A stretch of DNA of 64,000 nucleotides, from positions 1 to 64,000 of the forward strand of contig JADJOZ010000033.1 in NCBI GenBank assembly GCA_016713525.1, written 5' to 3'. The DNA is from Bacteroidota bacterium. GTDB taxonomy: Bacteria; Bacteroidota; Bacteroidia; AKYH767-A; OLB10. Shown here piece by piece: positions 19,540-26,360 of this stretch. The translations under genes and the position numbers were made by a program. The stretch's first letter is position 1; every line of letters starts with the position of its first letter. The notes under the pieces are model-generated. The model did not search any database. It had not been told where the DNA came from and was given only the letters and a program-made list of their open reading frames with translations.

Positions 19540-20580
19540 ATGAAGTTTATCTTTCCGGAGTCAGAGGAAATTAAATCGCGTGCCTGGAAGGGAGATAGGC
19601 TTCCTGAGAAAGTACTTTTTATCCGGCTTCATGCTTTTGGAGATTCACTTATTTCTTTTTTGGCTGCAGAAGCTTTCAAGAATACTTTTCCGAATGTCGA
19701 ATTACATTTATTGATTTGCAGAAACTATTCAGAAGTGCCCCAAAATGTTATTGCATTCCATAAAGTACATGTATTAAATCATTCACGGGGAGGATGGCCA
19801 ATGGCACTTGATCTTCTGAAAATTTACCCTGAATTGAAACGCGAAAAGTTTGATTCCGTAGTGGATTTACAGAATAACATTCACTCCAGAACTATCCGAA
19901 GATCATTATTAACAGGTGCCTGGTCTCAATTCGACCGTTATTCACGAGTACATGCATTACAACGATATCATAATACAATCAATGCCCTTGGTTTGAAACC
20001 AGTTACAGAACAGATTAAAATTTCTTTGAGAAATGATCTTTCGGGTTTAGAAAAGTTAATGGAAAAAGGTTGGAATGGAACCGACCAGTTAATATTTCTA
20101 AATCCTTGTGGGGCATTTCCAACTCGTCAATGGGGGCAACAAAACTATCTTGCGTTTGCTCAGTTATGGATGAAGCATGTGGATTCAAATGCGAAATTTG
20201 TTTTACTTGGGTATCCATCTTTTAATCATAAGTCAACAATACTTTCCGAAGGATTAGCAACCGGCTGCCTAAATGTGATAGGACAAACGAATGCGATTGA
20301 GGCATATAATATTATTCGAAAGGTTAATCTTTCGCTATCTGATGATGGAGGACTCATGCATGCCAGCTGGACCAATAATATACCGACTATTGGATTTTTA
20401 GGGGCATCCCCCGCTTATTGGGGACGGCCACTTGGAGAAAAATCGGTTGCTTACACATCTGAAGACCTTGAATGCGGTAATTGCCATAGCATGGAGTGTA
20501 AATGGGGCGATAACCGATGTCTAACCAGAGTTACACCCAAGGAAGTTGTAGAGCGGGCTAAACAGTTGTTGGGGTATTGA
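19540..20580 (+). CDS. Glycosyltransferase family 9 (heptosyltransferase-like)
   Basis: A 346-residue cytoplasmic glycosyltransferase of the GT9 family, which transfers heptose or a related sugar from a nucleotide donor to the lipopolysaccharide core. I take ATG 19540 over the TTG at 19534. N-terminal Rossmann start VLFIRLHAFGDSLISFLAAE (about 26-45) is the GT9 'R-x-x-x-x-G-D' acceptor-domain motif. The C-terminal donor-binding domain has FLNPCGAFPTRQWGQQNY (about 186) and the family motif LSDDGGLMHASWTNNIPTIGFLGAS (about 267-290, with the donor-binding D-D-G-G-x-x-H). A cysteine cluster C-x-x-C-x-x-x-x-C-x-x-x-x-x-x-C near the C-terminus, which may bind zinc, is common in Bacteroidota members. 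It stands alone, not inside an LPS cluster. Confidence 0.8.
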   Translation: MKFIFPESEEIKSRAWKGDRLPEKVLFIRLHAFGDSLISFLAAEAFKNTFPNVELHLLICRNYSEVPQNVIAFHKVHVLNHSRGGWPMALDLLKIYPELKREKFDSVVDLQNNIHSRTIRRSLLTGAWSQFDRYSRVHALQRYHNTINALGLKPVTEQIKISLRNDLSGLEKLMEKGWNGTDQLIFLNPCGAFPTRQWGQQNYLAFAQLWMKHVDSNAKFVLLGYPSFNHKSTILSEGLATGCLNVIGQTNAIEAYNIIRKVNLSLSDDGGLMHASWTNNIPTIGFLGASPAYWGRPLGEKSVAYTSEDLECGNCHSMECKWGDNRCLTRVTPKEVVERAKQLLGY

Positions 20581-20702
20581 ACAATGGGGTTTTGGATAGG
20601 ATAAATAAATTTACTACTTTTACTATCAGAGATCACAAAGTGTTGGTTCTTATACAATATAAATCAAGATTATTTTTTATATAAAACCTTAGCAGTAATT
20701 AT

Positions 20703-21716
20703 ATGGAATATTCATGGATTTCAGTACCTGCCAGCAATGCACTCGAAACTAAATCAGGGTGGGCACAATTACCTAAAAATCAATTTGCAGCATTGCGGCA
20801 TCTTTTGTTAGTTGTTGAGCAAAATCCCATTACTAAATCCGGACCCCTGCACAATGAAGTTGATTGGCCTTCAAGTACAGAATATACCCATGTAGAAAAG
20901 AAAAAAAGAGTTGTGAAATATACTGCGGGTATTAACGAATCGATCACTTCTGCAATAACGCAGCAATATTCAACTGAGATGATTTCCAAAGTCAATTCAG
21001 GACTAAAAACTGGCGGACTTTTAGAGGCCACCATATCGGGAGAACTGCAGGAAAAGACAGGAACAGTAATTACAGATGCACTCACAAGGGGGCTGTCGGT
21101 TACAACTAGTTTTCATTGGGAAGAGGAATTTGAAAATACTCAAACAATTAAAATTGCTGTACCCAAAAATGCTTCTTCAGAAAAGGGTAAAAGAGTTAAA
21201 ATATATTATAGAGTAAAAGAATACAGATGGGATATTTTTCTTTATCAAAGCGATTATTTAGAATTGGAGTATCATAAAAACTGGGTGTGGCCAGATGTAC
21301 GTAAGACTATAAAATCAGATACCGTGCAATTGAAAAAACCACTGTTCAGTATTATTTTCTATGAACCAATACCTATACCATCATTTGAATTTGAGGACTT
21401 TAATCCGGAAGTTGCATCAATGACAGAAATTCTTACGGAAGCATTGACAAAAGTTTGCCCTAATCGCACAACACCGGAATTACCCAATTTAGAATATCTT
21501 GCTAAAATTGCTTTCCCGGTTACCAGGATAGAAAAAGAGGAGGTAAGAAAAAGGGTGTTAAAGAAAGCCGCATCAAGAAACCCAGGTTCTGGATTTGGAA
21601 TAAAAAGAGCTTCTGCAAAAAAATCGATGAAAAAGGCTGCTCCAAAAAGAGCAGCTAAAAAGGCTGCACCAAAGAAAAGAGCAATTGCAAAGAAAGCAGC
21701 CCCTAAGAGAAAGTAG
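20703..21716 (+). CDS. Unrecognised protein with histone-H1-like Lys/Ala/Pro tail
   Basis: A 337-residue protein without signal peptide or membrane helix. Residues 1-60 contain an aromatic start (YSWISVPASNALETKSGW). Residues about 80-160 are rich in Thr/Ser with a helical AITQQYSTEMISKVNSGLK and strand-like SVTTSFHW and TIKIAVP, then KIYYRVKEYRWDIFLYQSDYLELEY (about 165-190), a pattern reminiscent of membrane-inserting toxins (aerolysin-like), though I cannot confirm this. From about residue 278 the protein turns strongly basic, with repeats of K-K-A-A-P-K-R and A-K-K-A-A-P-K-K to the end, as in histone H1-like bacterial DNA-binding proteins. The join of a soluble beta-rich domain with an H1-like tail is unusual. 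It lies 4 kb before the injection-system operon. Confidence 0.6.
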   Translation: MEYSWISVPASNALETKSGWAQLPKNQFAALRHLLLVVEQNPITKSGPLHNEVDWPSSTEYTHVEKKKRVVKYTAGINESITSAITQQYSTEMISKVNSGLKTGGLLEATISGELQEKTGTVITDALTRGLSVTTSFHWEEEFENTQTIKIAVPKNASSEKGKRVKIYYRVKEYRWDIFLYQSDYLELEYHKNWVWPDVRKTIKSDTVQLKKPLFSIIFYEPIPIPSFEFEDFNPEVASMTEILTEALTKVCPNRTTPELPNLEYLAKIAFPVTRIEKEEVRKRVLKKAASRNPGSGFGIKRASAKKSMKKAAPKRAAKKAAPKKRAIAKKAAPKRK

Positions 21717-21801
21717 AAGTCATAAATAATTCAACATACTAAATTTAAGTTGCATCTGAATCAATAGATCAGAAAAGTTGTTAGATTAGAATAAAGCACT
21801 T

Positions 21802-22359
21802 ATGAAAACACTTTTCTTTTTAATTTCTTTGATTCTCACAAGTATTTCTACCTCTCCGGTATTTTGCCAGGGAATTGTGCGCTCAAATGACACGATAATT
21901 AATCATACATCTGACACTACCGCATCAACTTCTCCAAATGATTCTACAGATTTAGAGAATGATTTTTCTCCGGGATTATTTTTTATTGCAATGGTTGGTT
22001 TCGGTTTTATGCTTTTAGGAGTTGGCTGTGGAATTGCTTTGACATTCATTGTTGTTTTGGTGCTAAGCGGATTGATTTCACTTGGTGTTTTGTCTGCAGC
22101 AGTGCTAGTTGGATTGAATAAAAAATCGTACACTGCAGGATTTAAAACATTTATAATATTAGGTTCATTAGTTGGAGGAATATTCCTGGGTAGTGCCGGC
22201 TTTTGGGTGCTAAACAAAATCATGAAATGGTGGACTACGGAAACTGCACTACTTTCAGGTTCCATAGCAGGGCTCATAGCCGGGTTGCTTTTTGGCTACA
22301 CCAGCTGGTATGTTTTGAGAAGGCTGACGGGATACATAATGGGGAAGCTTAAAACGTAG
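21802..22359 (+). CDS. Hypothetical multi-pass membrane protein
   Basis: 185 residues. Signal-like first helix (MKTLFFLISLILTSISTSPVFCQ), a short Ser/Thr/Asp-rich loop outside the membrane (about 24-52), then four glycine-rich helices at about 56-80, 82-105, 112-132 and 148-170, with a basic cytoplasmic end. The helices have many small residues (GFGFMLLGVGCGIALTF), as in tightly packed bundles. No family recognised. It may be exported by the signal sequence or the first helix may stay as an anchor. Confidence 0.5.
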   Translation: MKTLFFLISLILTSISTSPVFCQGIVRSNDTIINHTSDTTASTSPNDSTDLENDFSPGLFFIAMVGFGFMLLGVGCGIALTFIVVLVLSGLISLGVLSAAVLVGLNKKSYTAGFKTFIILGSLVGGIFLGSAGFWVLNKIMKWWTTETALLSGSIAGLIAGLLFGYTSWYVLRRLTGYIMGKLKT

Positions 22360-22393
22360 TTTCGAAAATTAATGATTCAACTTATTAACTTTG
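22360..22393 (+). promoter_or_regulatory. Bacteroidota-type promoter ahead of the DUF1905 gene
   Basis: TTTC at 22360-22363, 22 bases, then TAACTTTG at 22386-22393 (perfect TAnnTTTG). Predicted start near 22400, 16 bases ahead of ATG 22416. Confidence 0.4.
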
Positions 22394-22415
22394 TGTTGAA
22401 TAACTTTACCAAAAG

Positions 22416-22724
22416 ATGATTAAGTCCATAAAAGGAATTCCTTACAAATTTAAAGTGAAAGTCTGGAGATATGATGGGCCAAATGGGTGGTATTTTGTGT
22501 CGTTGCCATTAAAGATTTCGAAAGAAATACGAACGCTTTTAAAATCGGAAGAAGAAGGTTGGGGCAGGCTGAAAGCAACGGCAAAAATTGGTGAAACAGA
22601 ATGGATGACTGCTATATGGTTTGATACCAAACAAGACACCTATTTGTTGCCCTTGAAAGCTGAAGTGCGAGTAAAGCATGGATTAGCTACGCATGATTTT
22701 GTAGAGGTTTCGATTTGGGTGTAA
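22416..22724 (+). CDS. DUF1905 domain protein
   Basis: A 102-residue cytoplasmic protein that matches DUF1905: 'FKVKVWRYDGPNGWYFVSLPLKIS' (about 11-34), then WGRLKATAKIGETEWMTAIWFDT and the closing LPLKAEVRVKHGL...DFVEVSIWV. The family is a small beta-barrel of about 90-100 residues with no proven function; longer members are fused to a YdeI-like domain, which is absent here. The gene stands alone with its own promoter. Confidence 0.75.
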   Translation: MIKSIKGIPYKFKVKVWRYDGPNGWYFVSLPLKISKEIRTLLKSEEEGWGRLKATAKIGETEWMTAIWFDTKQDTYLLPLKAEVRVKHGLATHDFVEVSIWV

Positions 22725-22803
22725 AGATTAATTAAAGATTATTTTACTTTCCGGAAACACTTGATTTCTTGCGGGCCCCCCCTTTTTCCTGAAACCAATT
22801 TTA

Positions 22804-22811
22804 TATATTTG
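22804..22811 (+). promoter_or_regulatory. -7 element of a Bacteroidota-type promoter ahead of the VOC gene
   Basis: TATATTTG at 22804-22811 matches TAnnTTTG perfectly and sits 30 bases before ATG 22841. No good TTTG box is seen 19-22 bases upstream; the sequence there is an unusual G/C run, so the assignment is tentative. Confidence 0.3.
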
Positions 22812-22840
22812 CTTTATGTTTAACCCAAAAACGAAAAACA

Positions 22841-23209
22841 ATGACAAATGCAATTAATTGGTTTGAAATTCCGGTGAAGGATTTTGACCGGGCTAAGAAA
22901 TTTTATGAAACACTTTATCACGCTGAAATTACAGAAATGCCATTTCCGGGCGGCAGGTATGGTATACTACCTTGTGACATGCAAAATGGTGTTGGAGGAG
23001 GAATTGTTAAGGGGGATGGATTTGAGCCATCATCCAAAGGAACTATTGTTTACCTCAATGGAGGCGACGATTTAAGTACTCCACTTGCAAAGGTGGAAGC
23101 TGCAGGAGGCAAAGTGATAATGCCTAAAACCAGCATTGGTGAAAATGGATTTATGGCGCACTTTATGGATACCGAAGGCAATCTTGTGGCATTACATTCG
23201 ATGAAGTAA
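22841..23209 (+). CDS. VOC family (glyoxalase/bleomycin-resistance fold) protein
   Basis: 122 residues, one vicinal-oxygen-chelate domain. The N-terminus NAINWFEIPVKDFDRAKKFYETLY (about 4-27) is the standard VOC beta-alpha opening, and the C-terminus GENGFMAHFMDTEGNLVALHS (about 99-119) carries the closing strand with a D-x-E-G-N motif. Members of this subfamily act on small molecules or are of unknown activity; an antibiotic or methylglyoxal substrate cannot be assigned from sequence. It is monocistronic. Confidence 0.75.
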   Translation: MTNAINWFEIPVKDFDRAKKFYETLYHAEITEMPFPGGRYGILPCDMQNGVGGGIVKGDGFEPSSKGTIVYLNGGDDLSTPLAKVEAAGGKVIMPKTSIGENGFMAHFMDTEGNLVALHSMK

Positions 23210-23843
23210 CCAGAAGGGGTATATTTTCCTGGCAGTTATTAAACCGCTAACTTTTTAATTTCTATACCAGCAAATTGATATAGCACTTAAGTGGGTTTCG
23301 TTGAATTATAGTCTTATGTATAGGAAATTTTACTAATTATAAGGTACAAATGACTTGCCCCTTTGACAGGTTTAGATGAAAATCTAACATTCAAAGTGGT
23401 AGGTCATTTTAATTATTTAGCGGAATGAATTTTGCAGAAGTTGATAGTATATTTTCTTTGATTTTAGTACAGTAGGAGCTCTATTATCATTAGGCGTAAA
23501 TTTTCTGTTCACGCCAGCTTGAAATAGTTTGATCCAGGGGAATTAATATAAAATTTGTTATGAAATTCTACGAAACCAGACGTTTTCCTGATTTTAGTTA
23601 TGAACATGGCCTCTCAGGGTTTTCCTGTAGTCACCCCTGTTTGCAATACTTCCAGAGGGGGTGGATGTTGATAAATTAAGTTGACTTTAATTTGGTTGAC
23701 TTTTAAATTAGCCAATCCTGAATTGAGGTTTAATGAATTGGGAAATGAAAATTACCGGGATTTATTGGAATTCAAATTCAAAGAGCATATTAAAACAATA
23801 GCTGTGATCGGGAATCTTTAACTAAAGAATTTTAAAATAAACT
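23210..23843 (+). other. 634-base gap: long hairpin and a short gene remnant
   Basis: No complete gene is seen. The left part holds the long hairpin at 23348-23409. Bases 23675-23821 keep one open frame of 48 codons without a start, reading LANPELRFNELGNENYRDLL and ending KTIAVIGNL-stop, which looks like the C-terminus of a lost or frameshifted gene. A short frame from an ATG near 23560 (MKFYETRRFPDFSYEHG) may belong to the same broken gene. Confidence 0.4.
23348..23409 (+). repeat. 62-base imperfect palindrome (long hairpin)
   Basis: The arms 23348-23366 and 23391-23409 pair over 19 positions with one mismatch and two G-U pairs. A second stem (GTT-AGAT with ATCTAAC, one bulged T) continues inside to a GAAA loop at 23378-23381. 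The right arm runs into an AT-rich stretch (TTTTAATTATTTAG). It could be a terminator for the VOC gene, a structured RNA or a miniature palindromic element. Confidence 0.55.
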
Positions 23844-24716
23844 ATGGAATCAAAGTCGATTTTAGTTGGAGGAGATTATCAAGGCTTTATGGATAAAATC
23901 GATAGCTACCTTGCACAACACAATTGTGGACAATTATCTGTTTATTCATTTGTTGGAATAGCTGAATTGTACAAATCAATCACTACTAAAACTACCCAAT
24001 TACTTATTCTTAACTACTGGAATAATGTTGAAGTAATAAATGAACTGTGTCGATTTTTTGACCTATCCAATATTTATATACTCTGTATTACAACCAAAAA
24101 TAGTGAATTACAAGGAATCAATAATTCAAAAGTGGTTGTATTTGAAGAGACAGTTGAGAAAGCTACTGAAGGAAATTTTCTGAGAAACCTGATTGCTACT
24201 ATTTTTAAACCACAACAACTAATATATAGTGATTACCCGGATAAAGAACGAAATGAATATACTAATAGCTCTCAGAACCAATTTGATAAAAGTTTAGCGC
24301 GATATTCACTGGAACTTGATCAAAAGGTTGATACTCTAATTAAAGTAAGAGAGAAAATTGTTGGTCAATATGGCAATGTATGTGATACTACAAGAAAAGA
24401 GCTTCATTCGATAGTTAGTTCAATACAAAGCTCTGTTAAAGATAAACGTCACTGGGATGATTTTAAGATTTATTTTGAACAGGTTTGTCCCAGGTTCATT
24501 TCAATTATATCAAATTACTATCCTTCACTTACAGCCACTGATATCAAATATTGTTGTTATTTAAAGATGAATATGTCAAATTCTGACATTAGTCATTTGT
24601 TAGGAATTAATCAGCAGAGTGTCAGTGTACATAAGTATCGATTAAAGATGAAAATGACTTTGCCAAAAGATATCGATCTCAGGTCATTTGTACAAACTCT
24701 TCAAAATACCGGTTGA
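23844..24716 (+). CDS. LuxR-type HTH regulator with degenerate receiver-like domain
   Basis: 290 residues. Residues about 5-125 resemble a response-regulator receiver in secondary structure (SILVGGDYQGFMDKI, LLILNYWNN, NIYILCITT), but the position of the phosphorylated Asp is occupied by Asn (LILNYW) and the acidic pocket is missing, so it is probably not controlled by phosphorylation. A coiled-coil linker (about 150-200) follows. The C-terminus LTATDIKYCCYLKMNMSNSD...ISHLLGINQQSVSVHKYRLKMKM (about 232-278) is a LuxR-type HTH of the sort seen in Bacteroidota regulators. It sits 220 bases ahead of the eCIS operon on the same strand, so control of that operon is a reasonable inference. Confidence 0.65.
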   Translation: MESKSILVGGDYQGFMDKIDSYLAQHNCGQLSVYSFVGIAELYKSITTKTTQLLILNYWNNVEVINELCRFFDLSNIYILCITTKNSELQGINNSKVVVFEETVEKATEGNFLRNLIATIFKPQQLIYSDYPDKERNEYTNSSQNQFDKSLARYSLELDQKVDTLIKVREKIVGQYGNVCDTTRKELHSIVSSIQSSVKDKRHWDDFKIYFEQVCPRFISIISNYYPSLTATDIKYCCYLKMNMSNSDISHLLGINQQSVSVHKYRLKMKMTLPKDIDLRSFVQTLQNTG

Positions 24717-24785
24717 GAAAATTTCTTTCCTTTTTGTAAGTTAGGAAATATGTATTCTCTGTGATTGGGTTACATTACAATTTTC

Positions 24786-24845
24786 TGTATATGTTTTGTA
24801 TATGTATTTTTTCATAGTAACGTTTGTTGTATATAATCTGTATAT
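24786..24845 (+). promoter_or_regulatory. Paired TGTATAT direct repeats ahead of the eCIS operon
   Basis: TGTATAT occurs exactly at 24786, 24797, 24828 and 24839. Copies within each pair are 11 bases apart and the two pairs are 42 bases apart, about four turns of the helix. All four lie just upstream of the predicted -33 box at 24853. This is the layout of an activator binding region; the binder is unknown, the adjacent LuxR-type protein being the first candidate. Confidence 0.45.
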
Positions 24846-24852
24846 TCAATTA

Positions 24853-24884
24853 TTTCACTGGTCAGTTTTTCAAGTATACATTTG
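24853..24884 (+). promoter_or_regulatory. Bacteroidota-type promoter of the eCIS operon
   Basis: TTTC at 24853-24856 (one mismatch from TTTG), 20 bases, then TACATTTG at 24877-24884 (perfect TAnnTTTG). Transcription would start near 24891, giving a leader of about 46 bases before ATG 24937. The imperfect -33 box together with upstream repeats suggests dependence on an activator. Confidence 0.45.
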
Positions 24885-24936
24885 TCTGCAACAGAACACA
24901 CTCTTTACTTTATTAAAGATGATGCTGTAACAGATT

Positions 24937-25509
24937 ATGATATATCCTGCAGTCAGGTTTATTACGGAGTTATTAAACCAATTTATGCTAAACAGATTTC
25001 AGTTAAATGATGAAATTGTTTGCATGAGTAATCTTTCATCTAGTGAAGGAGTGGGAACAGCTAATATAGAAAACAAGGTCGTACTTACTATTATAAACAT
25101 TGAAGAAGAAACACTTAAACCATTTAATGTCAATTACAAACAGTTATCATCAGGAGAATTTGCAAAAATTAACACAACAAAAAAATATAAATTGTTTGTA
25201 ATGTTTTCGTGTAATCAAAAAGTATATTCTGAAGCTCTGAAATTCGTTGATGCAATACTATTATTTTTTCAACAAACTCCTTATATTTCTATTGAAACAA
25301 ATTCAAATCTTCCTGATTCAATACAAAAACTTGATTTCGAAATTGAAAAGATAAATTACACTGCAATGCAAAATTTATGGAATGCTATGGGTGTAAAATA
25401 CCGACCATCGCTTGTATATGTAATACGACTGATAGGGGTTCAATCTGGAATAGAGCAGGAATTTATTAATCCGGTTTATAAAGGCATGGCAACAATCAGT
25501 AATGGTTAA
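24937..25509 (+). CDS. eCIS cap protein, Pvc16-like (DUF4255)
   Basis: 190 residues matching DUF4255, the Pvc16/Afp16 family that caps and terminates the tube and sheath of extracellular contractile injection systems. Family features seen: an N-terminal helix (AVRFITELLNQFML), the strand-helix YKLFVMFSCNQKVYSEALKFVDAILLFFQQTPY (about 86-118), and the conserved tail MQNLWNAMGVKYRPSLVYVIRLIG (about 147-170). It is the first gene of the operon and overlaps the next gene by 8 bases. In phage terms it does the job of the tail terminator. Confidence 0.8.
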   Translation: MIYPAVRFITELLNQFMLNRFQLNDEIVCMSNLSSSEGVGTANIENKVVLTIINIEEETLKPFNVNYKQLSSGEFAKINTTKKYKLFVMFSCNQKVYSEALKFVDAILLFFQQTPYISIETNSNLPDSIQKLDFEIEKINYTAMQNLWNAMGVKYRPSLVYVIRLIGVQSGIEQEFINPVYKGMATISNG

Positions 25510-26329
25510 AATTATGAACACTAAACCCAAACCTTTATTCAGTGTGAAATGGAGTCACACATACTTCAATGAGGGGATTGATAACGGTCTTTCACTACAA
25601 CCAGATGTATACACTGAAAAGCTTTTTCAACGTTTTGGGTTAAAGATATTTACTGATAACAATGTTTCAAGTTGCTTAAGTATCACGGGAGATGCTACAA
25701 TTGATACACTTGAATACCTGATAAATACCTTAAGAGTTAAATCCTTTAAATTTCAAATTCATTCAAATTTCGATGGGTTTTTATGTTTTACAAATTTACC
25801 CAGACAAACAAAATGTATTTCTTATTCCACTAAAGATATTTTAATGGAGTTGGTAAGTTCACGAATTCTGCTTCAGCCGTTATATTTTCAAAAATCCCAT
25901 GCTCCTTATATCGGTATGTTTGAGTTACTTCTTGAAGATATATACTTGATTCTTAGCAAGAAAGTAGAAGTGCTTTATGAGGTAAAATATGAAGCAATAA
26001 AAACACAATGGCAATATTTTATCATAACCCGCGGTAAAAGCGCTATTACCAACATGTCAATATCAAGTAATTATCATATAAAATTTGAAGGGCCAATAAA
26101 AGTTGAATTGCCAAATAAAAGCCAGGCATTGAAATTCACTTCCGGATCAACACTAATTCCATTGAACGCAACGCAACCAAACCAGTTCAACTTAGTAAAT
26201 AGTAACAAGGACAACGAGGAAGAGAATTCTAATAACTATTTAATAAAAGGTTTACCATCGCCATCGCCATATAAAATATCATATGACGATGGCGGCACTG
26301 CAATATCCCCAATGCTCGTCTATATTTGA
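25502..26329 (+). CDS. eCIS-associated protein of unknown function
   Basis: 275 residues (263 if ATG 25514 is used). No signal peptide. The protein has a mixed fold with an N-terminal SVKWSHTYFNEGIDNGLSLQP, a central region with helices, then strand-rich sequence and a polar Asn/Glu linker (about 233-245) before a short conserved-looking end (YKISYDDGGTAISPMLVYI). It sits between the cap and sheath genes, overlapping the cap gene by 8 bases. Bacteroidota eCIS are known to have additional cap-end components, so a cap adaptor is possible, but this is inference from position only. Confidence 0.6.
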   Translation: MVKIMNTKPKPLFSVKWSHTYFNEGIDNGLSLQPDVYTEKLFQRFGLKIFTDNNVSSCLSITGDATIDTLEYLINTLRVKSFKFQIHSNFDGFLCFTNLPRQTKCISYSTKDILMELVSSRILLQPLYFQKSHAPYIGMFELLLEDIYLILSKKVEVLYEVKYEAIKTQWQYFIITRGKSAITNMSISSNYHIKFEGPIKVELPNKSQALKFTSGSTLIPLNATQPNQFNLVNSNKDNEEENSNNYLIKGLPSPSPYKISYDDGGTAISPMLVYI

Positions 26330-26360
26330 ACCTAGTAACTAACATAAAACAGTAACTAAA

